A DNA stretch of 64,000 nucleotides, from positions 1 through 64,000 of the forward strand of contig CANKMT010000012.1 of assembly GCA_947482825.1 (NCBI GenBank), in the 5' to 3' direction. This stretch comes from Betaproteobacteria bacterium (lineage in GTDB: Bacteria > Pseudomonadota > Gammaproteobacteria > Burkholderiales > SG8-39). This document shows positions 1 to 6,691 of this stretch, one piece after another. The number at the start of each line of letters is the position of its first letter. The first letter of the stretch is position 1. Position numbers and translations under genes: made by a program. A model generated the notes under the pieces. That model did not search any database, was not told the DNA's origin, and was given only the letters and a program-made list of their open reading frames with translations.

Positions 1-121
1 CCTTCGCTACGCAGCCGCAACAGGATTTCAAATGTCTCCTTCACGTGCAGATGATAGGTGAGCGCGCTCGAATCCCCATGCTTGCGGGGCTGATTTGGCA
101 ATGCTCCAGCAAGGCCGATGT

Positions 122-209
122 CAGGGGGCGGCTTCCATCGGAACGGCAGCAATTCGCCCGCGCGATTGATCGGGTAGCTGGGCAGGCGGCGCAGCACGTC
201 GGAGAGTAG
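122..209 (-). mobile_element. Remnant of IS66-like transposase C-terminus
   Basis: On the minus strand one frame reads LLSDVLRRLPSYPIN followed by RAGELLPFRW, which resembles the extreme C-terminus of IS66-family TnpC transposases (a DVL..I..HP.NR..ELLPW pattern). It begins where the Bug-type fragment upstream on the same strand loses its own frame, so the two look like a junction left by an insertion and later decay. No transposase body, terminal inverted repeat or target duplication is visible. The identification rests on about 25 residues recalled from the family and could be wrong. Confidence 0.35.
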
Positions 210-350
210 CGTAGTTGAGCTTGTCCGGGTTCGCGCGAGCTAACGCGATCAGCGACGAAACCGAATCGGGGCCGACCTTCGGGTGCACCGCCAAAACGGA
301 GTAATTGTTGGCGATGATCGAGACCGGCACGAACCCGTCGGGGTCGAAGG
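205..350 (-). pseudogene. Fragment of Bug/TTT-family solute-binding protein
   Basis: About 48 codons on the minus strand read like the middle of a Bug (tripartite tricarboxylate transporter) periplasmic receptor: FVPVSIIANNYSVLAVHP, then SLIALARANPDKLNYAT. The same segment is present in the three intact Bug proteins of this window, for example FRPIALIATIPVALVVHP in the gene at 12278. The signal peptide, the N-terminal ligand loop and everything after the segment are missing, and the frame runs into unrelated sequence. This is a dead fragment, not a short gene. It adjoins an IS66-like tail and the ccd module, marking this end of the window as a decay zone. Confidence 0.7.
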
Positions 351-491
351 CGAGCAACAGGAGCAGGGCGGGTCTCATACTGATTTCAGTATTCGAATTG
401 GCTGGAGAAGCTCGTGGATATTGGGTCTTCGAAATTGAAAGTTCGAATTTCACGGGATTTCAACTGGCAATCCGCCGCGACGGGAAGGCGG

Positions 492-809
492 CTAGATGCC
501 GGTGATCACCATGTCGATGGCCGCGACGATCGCGCGTCTTTCTTCAGCGAGGCTCGCGATTTTCCCTCCGAGGACCTTGCGAGAAACGCCCGCCATTTCC
601 GGTGTGAGCATCGCCAGCTTCTGGCCCTCGACGAGGAACACGGGATTGAGGCGTTCCGCGAGTTTGCCTTTGAGCAACTCGGGCTTGCACAGCGGAACGA
701 CGACCCTCGTGACCAGGCGGTCGAGGAGGTCGGATTGGACGTCGAGGAGGAAAGGGACGCGGGTGCGGGTCGCTGGATTGCCGTTGCGATAAACGTCGAA
801 CTGCGCCAT
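492..809 (-). CDS. ccdB: CcdB-family toxin
   Basis: The product has 105 residues, close to the roughly 101 of F-plasmid CcdB. It starts MAQFDVYRN and contains the family segments YPFLLDVQ-like (RVPFLLDVQ), LVVPL-like (RVVVPL), then L.P...VEG and a terminal helix ending AAIDMVITGI. CcdB proteins poison DNA gyrase. In F CcdB the last three residues Trp-Gly-Ile make the gyrase contact; here they are Thr-Gly-Ile, so the tryptophan is missing and the toxicity of this homologue is uncertain. The start codon overlaps the last base of the antitoxin gene upstream, the usual coupled ccdA-ccdB order. Assignment to the family is secure; activity is not. Confidence 0.88.
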   Translation of the reverse strand: MAQFDVYRNGNPATRTRVPFLLDVQSDLLDRLVTRVVVPLCKPELLKGKLAERLNPVFLVEGQKLAMLTPEMAGVSRKVLGGKIASLAEERRAIVAAIDMVITGI

Positions 810-1057
810 CAGAACGATCGCAGCCCGTCGCTGAATACGCCGTGCTTCTCGACATGCTCGTTATAGGCTTCGAGCGCGGCGCGATTCTCTTCCAGCCATT
901 TTTCCCGCTCGTGCCGGCGGATGGTTTCGGCGAGCCCGGCTTCGAGCACCTTGGACAGGTTCAGCTTCAGGCGCTTTGCCTGCTCGAGCAACTCGCTGTC
1001 GATGCTGAGGTTGGCGGCCTTCCTGGGCCGGCGGGCCTTGAGGTTCTGCGCATGCAT
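809..1057 (-). CDS. ccdA: CcdA-family antitoxin
   Basis: CcdA antitoxin, the labile partner that binds and neutralises CcdB and represses its own operon. The N-terminal part (KAANLSIDSELLEQAKRLKL) has the ribbon-helix-helix pattern of CcdA. The acidic tail (EENRAALEAYNEHVEKHGVFSDGLRSF) matches the CcdB-binding region, including the typical ENx4-5YNx7-8G pattern near the end. The chosen start (MHAQNL) gives 82 residues, in the family range. An in-frame ATG 30 bases upstream at 1087 lies inside a palindrome that is probably the operator, so the shorter form is preferred, although neither start has a clear ribosome binding site. It overlaps ccdB by one base. Confidence 0.87.
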   Translation of the reverse strand: MHAQNLKARRPRKAANLSIDSELLEQAKRLKLNLSKVLEAGLAETIRRHEREKWLEENRAALEAYNEHVEKHGVFSDGLRSF

Positions 1058-1079
1058 TTCGGGGACCGCTGTTGATTCG

Positions 1080-1100
1080 ATGCGCATAGTTTATGCGCAT
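1080..1100. promoter_or_regulatory. Double palindrome upstream of ccdAB, likely operator
   Basis: Two perfect copies of the 8-base palindrome ATGCGCAT lie at 1080-1087 and 1093-1100, 13 bases apart start to start. They sit directly in front of ccdA. Ribbon-helix-helix antitoxins bind short repeated palindromes in their own promoters, so this is the natural operator for CcdA-CcdB autoregulation. Binding is inferred from position and symmetry only. Confidence 0.6.
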
Positions 1101-1240
1101 GACTCCTGCAGTGCAAACCAAGCCCGGGCCGGGTCCGTCCCTTGACTCGCATTTCCGGCGTAGCGTGACGGGGTGTCCAATAACGGGATTGATCTGCACT
1201 GAATAGAATTACCGCTCTCCTTTTTGCTTGAGCATTCTTC

Positions 1241-1310
1241 ATGGCCAACCGCATCGAAGCACTTGTCGAGCAGGCAAAAGCGCTGAGCGTCGAAGAGCAG
1301 GTAGTCCTGC
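1241..1310 (+). pseudogene. N-terminal fragment of an addiction-module antitoxin
   Basis: The first 24 codons, MANRIEALVEQAKALSVEEQ and on, resemble the start of short addiction-module antitoxins (TIGR02574 type; L...A..LS.EE...L). The homology then stops and a stop codon (1311-1313) precedes remains of an unrelated HigB-type toxin in another frame. It looks like a deletion junction joining two toxin-antitoxin loci. The match is short, so the family is tentative. Confidence 0.4.
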
Positions 1311-1313
1311 TGA

Positions 1314-1565
1314 ACATACATCGCAGCCGAAGGCGGAAAGGCCGGACTGGCCAAACCCATGAAGGGGCTCGGTTCGGGCGTGTTCGAAGTGGCGTTACCG
1401 TTTCAGGGCAATGCATTTCGGGTCGTCTATGCTGTGCAGCTCGGAGACGATGTCTGGGTGATTCATGCATTCCAGAAGAAGTCCACGCAGTGAACCAGGA
1501 CCCCGAAACACGAGGTCGACCTGGTCAGGGACAGATTGAAGCGACTGAAGGAGATGCTGAAATGA
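1314..1565 (+). pseudogene. Decayed phage Gp49/HigB-type toxin
   Basis: This frame reads TYIAAEGGKAGLAKPMKGLG, then GVFEVALPFQ, FRVVYAVQLGDDVWVIHAFQKKSTQ, a TGA at 1491-1493, then TPKHEVDLVRDRLKRLKEMLK. That is the C-terminal two thirds of a Gp49-like HigB toxin (PF05973), a RelE-fold mRNA interferase family. The N-terminal third is missing and the gene has an in-frame stop. Its final TGA overlaps the ATG of the antitoxin gene at 1562, so the original toxin-antitoxin coupling is still visible. Recoding of the TGA cannot be excluded, but the missing N-terminus makes a dead toxin far more likely. Confidence 0.8.
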
Positions 1566-1885
1566 AAAAGGAAGAGCTCGGGATCGTTCGCGGGAGCGGG
1601 AATGTCTACCAGGACTTCGGTCTGCCGGATGCCGACGTTCGCCAGCTGAAGGCGATCCTGGCGGCGGAAATCATCAAGACGCTCGACAGGAAAAGCCTCA
1701 GCGTCAGGAAGGCGCAAAGCCTCACGGGAATCGACGCGGGGGACTTCTCGCGTGTCCGCAACGCGGATTTCCGGCGCATCAGCGTCGAACGGCTCATGAC
1801 GATGATCAACGGGCTCGGCTCACGCGTCGACGTCGCGGTGAAAGTGCGGCGCATGGGAGCCGGACACTCGGTCCCTGCGCCATGA
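1562..1885 (+). CDS. XRE-type HigA-like antitoxin, intact
   Basis: A 107-residue helix-turn-helix protein. The core (LAAEIIKTLDRKSLSVRKAQ, then TGIDAGDFSRVRNADFRRIS) is the HTH of XRE antitoxins that pair with Gp49-type HigB toxins; the tail ISVERLMTMINGLGSRVDVAV is typical of the family. The start is the ATG that overlaps the stop of the decayed toxin; a longer reading back to 1241 only fuses it to unrelated fragments. With the toxin dead, this survives as an orphan antitoxin or repressor. It overlaps the monooxygenase fragment downstream by ATGA. Family assignment is firm, present function unknown. Confidence 0.8.
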   Translation: MKKEELGIVRGSGNVYQDFGLPDADVRQLKAILAAEIIKTLDRKSLSVRKAQSLTGIDAGDFSRVRNADFRRISVERLMTMINGLGSRVDVAVKVRRMGAGHSVPAP

Positions 1886-2100
1886 AATTCGGCGTCTTCT
1901 ACGAGCACCAGCTCCCCCGCCCCTGGGCCGAAGGCGCCGAGGAAAAGCTCCTCCACGAGGCCTTGGACCAGGTCCAGCTGGCCGACGAACTCGGCATCGA
2001 CTTCGCCTGGGAGGTCGAGCACCACTTCCTCGAGGAGTACTCGCATTCCCCGGCGATGCGCCAGATGCGCGAGATCGCCGAAAAAAGCGGGAACGGCTGA
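1882..2100 (+). pseudogene. Truncated luciferase-like monooxygenase (LLM class)
   Basis: The first 58 residues (MKFGVFYEHQLPRPW, then LLHEALDQVQLADELGIDFAWEVEHHFLEEYSHS) are the N-terminus of an LLM-class flavin-dependent oxidoreductase, normally about 330-370 residues. After EYSHSPAM the reading switches to RQMREIAEKSGNG and ends at 72 residues. The tail looks as if it may come from the far C-terminus of the same gene, which would mean one large internal deletion. The barrel and flavin site are gone, so no enzyme is made. Its ATG overlaps the antitoxin stop and its TGA overlaps the next ATG, so the remnant still bridges two genes. Confidence 0.75.
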
Positions 2101-3272
2101 TGGGTCCCCGCAACGATTTCACGCCGATCCGCGCGGCGATGCAGCGCTACGTGGATGCGGACCTCGTGCCCGGCGTATCGTGGGCGGTGCTCTCCGGGCG
2201 CGAGACGGTCGACACCGGCTGCGTCGGGTGGGCCGACAGGGAAGCGAAGGTTCCCCTGCGCGCGGACCATCTCTTTCGCGTGTTCTCGAACACCAAGCTG
2301 GTGACATCCTGCGCGGTGATGATGCTCCTGCAGGAAGGCCGTTTTGCACTCGACGACCCGGCCGAAAAGTATTTCCCGCAACTCGCGAACCGCCGCGTGC
2401 TGCGCGCGGGTGCGACGGAGCCTGAAGACACCGACCCGGCGGCGAGCCCGATCACGATCCGCCACCTAATGACGCACACCTCGGGCCTGGGCTATGGCGT
2501 GCTCGATCCTGGCACGCTGATGTTCAGGCTCTACAACGAGCGCGGGGCGCTCAACCCGACGACGACGCTCGCCCAGATGATGGACACGCTGGGGGCGTTG
2601 CCGCTTGGCTACCAACCCGGCACTGGGTGGGAGTACTCGATCGCGACCGATGTGCTGGGGCGCCTTGTGGAAGTGCTCAGCGGCAAGCGCTTCGACGACT
2701 TCATCCACGAGCGCATCTTCGCGCCGCTTGGCATGGCCGACACCGGCTTCGTCGCCAAGGACAAGGGCCGGCTCGCGGCCTACTACGCGGGCGCCGACCT
2801 GCTCGATCCAATGAAGCCCGGCCTCACGCGCCTGGAGAACGCGCCCTATCCCGGCGCGTTCACGATTCAGGTGCCGCGGCTTTCGGGCGGCGGGGGCCTC
2901 GTTTCGACGCTCCCGGACATGGTGGCGCTGGTGAGGAGCCTGATGCCCGGCGGCGACACGCTGCTGAAACCGCAGACCATCGCGCTCATGCGGACCAACC
3001 AGCTTGCGCCCGGGAAATGCATCCGCTTCGCGCGCATGGGCGACATCCCGGGCAAGGGTTTCGGCCTCGGGTGCGCGGTGACGCTGAGTCCATCGGCGAT
3101 CGAACCTGCGGGCAACGCGGGCGAGATCGAATGGGGCGGCATTGCCGGAACGCACTGGTGGATCTCGCCCGACGGAAAATTCGCCGGCCTGTGCATGACG
3201 CAGCGCCAGATGGGGTTCTGGCACCCGTTTGCATTCGAGTTCAAGCGGCTCGCGTACGCAGCGGCCGGCTGA
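2100..3272 (+). CDS. Serine hydrolase, beta-lactamase/esterase family
   Basis: A 390-residue class C beta-lactamase-fold serine hydrolase (PF00144). The nucleophile motif S-x-x-K is at Ser63-Asn-Thr-Lys66. A Tyr-Ser-Ile triplet at Tyr179 occupies the place of the Tyr-x-Asn motif, as in esterases of the EstB type. The third motif region near the C-terminus reads AGTHWWISPDG. There is no signal peptide, so a cytoplasmic esterase or amidase is more likely than a secreted beta-lactamase; the substrate cannot be told. The start overlaps the stop of the monooxygenase fragment (TGATG), possibly a relic of a catabolic operon. Confidence 0.85.
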   Translation: MGPRNDFTPIRAAMQRYVDADLVPGVSWAVLSGRETVDTGCVGWADREAKVPLRADHLFRVFSNTKLVTSCAVMMLLQEGRFALDDPAEKYFPQLANRRVLRAGATEPEDTDPAASPITIRHLMTHTSGLGYGVLDPGTLMFRLYNERGALNPTTTLAQMMDTLGALPLGYQPGTGWEYSIATDVLGRLVEVLSGKRFDDFIHERIFAPLGMADTGFVAKDKGRLAAYYAGADLLDPMKPGLTRLENAPYPGAFTIQVPRLSGGGGLVSTLPDMVALVRSLMPGGDTLLKPQTIALMRTNQLAPGKCIRFARMGDIPGKGFGLGCAVTLSPSAIEPAGNAGEIEWGGIAGTHWWISPDGKFAGLCMTQRQMGFWHPFAFEFKRLAYAAAG

Positions 3273-3309
3273 CCGCAACGATCCCGCGGCAACCGCCGCC
3301 CGCGCGCGG

Positions 3310-4173
3310 CTAGGCGATCGGCACGATCGTCGGATTGCGGCGCAAGCGGATGTCCTCGAGCCGCGTTTCAATCGCCGCCGCAATGTCCGGCTGGGCGGGG
3401 ATGACGTAGAACGTGTCGTTCCGGATCGCGTTGCACACCATGTCGGCGATTTCCGGCGGCTGGAAACCCGTGCGCAGCAATTCGGCAACGGCCTTGCGCA
3501 TCATCTCGATTTTCGGCGTCAGGACCGGCTGGGCGAGCGCGTTCTGCATCAGTTCCTCTGGCCGGTTGCGGGCCGAATCCAGGATGCGCGTATTGACCCA
3601 GCCCGGGCAAAGCACGGAGGCCGATAGCCTGGATTTGCGCAGCCTGAGGTCCTTGAAGAGCATTTCGCTCAGCGCGACCACGCCGTGTTTCGAAACCATG
3701 TAAGGGCCGCTGGTGGCCGAGACGATCCCGGCGACCGATGCCGTGTTCACTATGTGGCCGGGTTCGCCCGCGGCGAGCATGCGCGGGACGAAATGGCGAA
3801 TGCCGTGCAACACACCGGAAAAGTTGACGCCCATCACCCAGTCCCAGTCCTGCATCGATACGTTCCACACGCCATCGGCGAGGGCACCCCCGCTGACCCC
3901 GGCGTTATTGCAGAGGACGTGGACATTCCCCCACTTCGCGAAGGCGGCATCCGCGAGGCGCTTGATTTCGGCCTCGTGCAGGACATTCGTGCGCACCGCC
4001 ATCGTCGTGCCGCCCCTGGCCTCGATCGCGGCCTGCGCTTGCGCGAGCGGTGCCTCCTCGATGTCGGCCAGCACCACCTTCATTCCTTGGGCCGCGAACC
4101 GCTCTGCGAGCGCAAGACCGATTCCGCTCGCAGCGCCCGTTACAACCGCAACCCTTCCGGCAAGCTCTTCCAT
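3310..4173 (-). CDS. SDR-family NAD(P)-dependent oxidoreductase
   Basis: A 287-residue classical short-chain dehydrogenase. The cofactor motif TGAASGIG is at residues 12-19, NNAG follows near 89-92, and the catalytic YMVSK has Tyr158 and Lys162, with a Ser in NTAS at about 146. Asp37 after the second strand (VVLADIEE) suggests NAD(H) preference. The C-terminal extension (residues 220-287) is longer than in minimal SDRs. The gene converges on the serine hydrolase, leaving 37 bases. Substrate unknown; no neighbour fixes a pathway. Confidence 0.85.
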   Translation of the reverse strand: MEELAGRVAVVTGAASGIGLALAERFAAQGMKVVLADIEEAPLAQAQAAIEARGGTTMAVRTNVLHEAEIKRLADAAFAKWGNVHVLCNNAGVSGGALADGVWNVSMQDWDWVMGVNFSGVLHGIRHFVPRMLAAGEPGHIVNTASVAGIVSATSGPYMVSKHGVVALSEMLFKDLRLRKSRLSASVLCPGWVNTRILDSARNRPEELMQNALAQPVLTPKIEMMRKAVAELLRTGFQPPEIADMVCNAIRNDTFYVIPAQPDIAAAIETRLEDIRLRRNPTIVPIA

Positions 4174-4187
4174 GACGCGTCCTTGTG

Positions 4188-4814
4188 TCAGCGCAACCTG
4201 AACCTTACCGGCAATACCGCCTCGCGTGGCGCGCTTGCGGGCAGCGAGCGCAGCGTGCGTGCTGCGCGCACGGCGGCCTCATCCAGCAGGGAATGCCCGC
4301 TGGAGGCCTCGATCCGCGCGGCGATCACGTTGCCTGCGGTGTCCAGGAACAGCAGCACTAGCGCCTCGCCTTCCAGCCCCCGCTCGATCGCCTCGGGCGG
4401 GTAGAAGAGCTGGCGGGCGATCTGCTCGCCGGCCTTCCTGGCCGCTTCGCCCGCGAGCGTCTGCGGGGCGGCGGCCATGTCGGTGCGGTCGCGCGCCGTG
4501 GCCGGGCGCGCAAGCCGGGGCGGCGGCGTCTTTGGGGAACGAACTTCGCGCGGCAGGGTCTTTGCAGTTGGCGTCGTGACGGCCTTTCGCGGGGTATCCT
4601 CGCGAATGAGCAATTCGGGCTGCGTGACCACGGGCTGCGGTTCGGGGGCGATCGGTTCGGCGAGCTTCACCCGCAGGAGGTCTTTCGGGGGCGTGGCCGG
4701 CGAGCGCGATTTTGGCAGCCAGAGTCCCGTGGCCAGCAGCGTGGCGTGTAGCAGGAACGAGAGGGCAACGGCCCGCCAGAGGTTGGAATTGGACGTGGGG
4801 GAATAGGGATTCAT
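4188..4814 (-). CDS. TonB-like energy-transducing protein
   Basis: A 208-residue protein with TonB architecture: a short cytoplasmic start, one hydrophobic anchor (WRAVALSFLLHATLLATGLW), a long proline-rich periplasmic linker and a C-terminal TonB domain (YPPEAIERGLEGEALVLLFL and on to LPVRFRLR). TonB passes proton-motive energy to outer-membrane receptors with ExbB-ExbD, but neither partner is nearby. The ATG at 4814 shares the palindrome CATG with the start codon of the ankyrin gene on the other strand. A longer start (MFADSRLAMNPY, at 4838) would overlap that gene further; no strong ribosome binding site decides between them. Confidence 0.75.
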   Translation of the reverse strand: MNPYSPTSNSNLWRAVALSFLLHATLLATGLWLPKSRSPATPPKDLLRVKLAEPIAPEPQPVVTQPELLIREDTPRKAVTTPTAKTLPREVRSPKTPPPRLARPATARDRTDMAAAPQTLAGEAARKAGEQIARQLFYPPEAIERGLEGEALVLLFLDTAGNVIAARIEASSGHSLLDEAAVRAARTLRSLPASAPREAVLPVRFRLR

Positions 4815-5838
4815 GGCAAGGCGACTGTCCGCAAACATTCTATCGACGATCTTCTTCGCGGCCCTTGCGATCTGCACGAGCGCGCAGGCCCAGTTCTGGC
4901 GCTCTTCGGGCCTCCCGGACCCTGTGGAATTCGGCTCGCGCATCGAGATGGGCGATTTCGCGCAGGCCAAGGCGTGGCTCGACCGCGGCCTCGACCCCAA
5001 TTTCGTCGGCGACCGGATCGGCACCGGCCTCATGATCGCGGCGTGGGAGGGCAACCTGCCGATGATGGAGCTCTTCGTGTCGCGCGGCGCCGATATCCAC
5101 AAGACCAATAACGTCGGCGAGCAGGCGATCCTGCATGCAGCCTGGAAAGGGCGGCTGGATGCCGTGAAGTGGCTGCTCGAGCGCGGCGCAAAGCTCGACC
5201 GCGAGCCGCGCCAGTGGACGCCGCTGCACTACGCCGCGTTCTCCGGCCACACTGAGGTGGTCAGCCTCCTCGTCGAGCGCGGCGCCGACATCAACGCGCG
5301 CAGCACCAACGGCTCGACCCCGTTGATGATGGCGGTTTACGAGGGGCGCGAGGCGATGGTAAGGCAGCTGATCACGCTCGGCGCCGACCGGCACCTTCGC
5401 AACGACTACGAGGAGGGGGCCATGGACTGGGCCTTCAAGCACAACCACACTCCGATCGCGCGGCTGGTGGGCACGATGGAAGAATTCACCACCGCGGCCA
5501 ACCGCCCCAAGGCCTATTGGCCGCAGACGACGCGCTCGCTGCCGGCCACCGCCACGGCGCCGGTCGTGCAGGCCAAGCCGGCCCCGCCCCCCAACGACGC
5601 GGAAGCCGCGTTGCGCGCCCAGATCGACACGCTCATGCGCAATCGCGCGATGCTCGTGGCACGCAACCTCGACAAGCAGGTCGCACAGCTCGACCGCAGG
5701 ATCGCATCGCTGCGCTACAAGCTGGCCAAGCCCGGCGAGGACGACCGCCGCCCGGCGGTGCTCGAGGTCAGCGCGAGCCGCAAGGATCCCGCGGACCAGA
5801 AAACGCGCCTGATCGTCCCACCGTCCGGCGGCAAGTAG
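4813..5838 (+). CDS. Exported ankyrin-repeat protein
   Basis: 341 residues. Residues 1-26 form a signal peptide (ILSTIFFAALAICTSAQA) with probable cleavage at AQA. About five ankyrin repeats follow between residues 35 and 205, with the hallmark patterns TPLHYAAFSGHTEVVSLLVERGADIN and STPLMMAVYEGREAMVRQLI. A proline/alanine linker leads to a charged helical segment (residues 255-300) that may form a coiled coil. Ankyrin repeats bind proteins, so a periplasmic binding or scaffold role is likely, with no specific partner evident. GGGGAATAGGG just before the ATG can serve as the ribosome binding site. It diverges from the TonB-like gene. Confidence 0.85.
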   Translation: MARRLSANILSTIFFAALAICTSAQAQFWRSSGLPDPVEFGSRIEMGDFAQAKAWLDRGLDPNFVGDRIGTGLMIAAWEGNLPMMELFVSRGADIHKTNNVGEQAILHAAWKGRLDAVKWLLERGAKLDREPRQWTPLHYAAFSGHTEVVSLLVERGADINARSTNGSTPLMMAVYEGREAMVRQLITLGADRHLRNDYEEGAMDWAFKHNHTPIARLVGTMEEFTTAANRPKAYWPQTTRSLPATATAPVVQAKPAPPPNDAEAALRAQIDTLMRNRAMLVARNLDKQVAQLDRRIASLRYKLAKPGEDDRRPAVLEVSASRKDPADQKTRLIVPPSGGK

Positions 5839-5872
5839 TCGCTGCCGCAATCCACACAATCCCGGAGACCGC

Positions 5873-6667
5873 ATGGATCTCGAACTCGAAGGGCGCAACG
5901 CGCTCATCACCGGCTCGACCGCCGGCATCGGCTACGCGATCGCGCGTGGGCTTGCAGCCGAAGGCGCGTCGGTCGTGATTACCGGGCGCACGCAGGCGTC
6001 GGTGGATGCGGCGCTTTCGCGGCTCCAGGAGGAATTTCCCGCGGCGAAGGCGCAGGGCATCGCCGCCGATTGCGCGACCGCGGAAGGTGCGGCGAAGGTC
6101 TTCGCGCAGTTCGCCGCCGTCGACATCCTCGTCAACAACCTCGGCATCTACGACCGCAAGGGTTTCTTCGACATCGAAGACGCCGAGTGGATGCGTTACT
6201 TCGAGGTGAACGTGCTTTCCGGCGTGCGCTTTGCGCGCCTCTATGCGCGCGACATGGCAAGGAAAGGCTGGGGGCGCATCCTTTTCATCTCCAGTGAGTC
6301 TGGGCTCAACATTCCCAAGGAGATGATCCACTACGGCATGACCAAGACCGCGCAGCTCGCAATTTCGCGCGGGCTTGCGATGGAACTTGCCGGCACGGGC
6401 GTAACCGTCAATGCTGTGCTGCCGGGCCCGACCTATACCGAGAACACCGACCGCATGCGCGCGGCGCGCGCGAAGGCTGCCGGCAAGACGGTCGGGGAAA
6501 TCGAAAAGGAATTTCTCCGAATCTACCGGCCGACCACGCTGATCAACCGCTTCACTTCCGCCGGGGAGGTCGCCAACCTCGCCGTGTACCTGTGCGGTGC
6601 GGGCGCCTCAGGCACTTCGGGCGCGGCGATGAAAGTCGATGGCGGCGTCGTCAACCAGATCATGTAA
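5873..6667 (+). CDS. SDR-family oxidoreductase
   Basis: A 264-residue classical short-chain dehydrogenase: cofactor motif TGSTAGIG (residues 13-20), NNLG instead of the usual NNAG (88-91), SSES near 140-143, and the catalytic Tyr154 and Lys158 in YGMTK. Residues 34-39 (VVITGRT, with Arg39 rather than Asp) suggest NADP(H). The C-terminal KVDGGVVNQIM is the standard SDR ending. It is 34 bases after the ankyrin gene and 24 bases before the M81 peptidase, same strand, so the three may be co-transcribed. Substrate not known. Confidence 0.87.
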   Translation: MDLELEGRNALITGSTAGIGYAIARGLAAEGASVVITGRTQASVDAALSRLQEEFPAAKAQGIAADCATAEGAAKVFAQFAAVDILVNNLGIYDRKGFFDIEDAEWMRYFEVNVLSGVRFARLYARDMARKGWGRILFISSESGLNIPKEMIHYGMTKTAQLAISRGLAMELAGTGVTVNAVLPGPTYTENTDRMRAARAKAAGKTVGEIEKEFLRIYRPTTLINRFTSAGEVANLAVYLCGAGASGTSGAAMKVDGGVVNQIM

Positions 6668-6691
6668 CCGCGGTTCCCCGGGAGCAGAGCA

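Noticed and set aside
1491-1493. In-frame TGA as selenocysteine or readthrough codon in the HigB-type frame
   Set aside because: The toxin also lacks its N-terminal third and no SECIS-like hairpin is evident; simple decay explains both.
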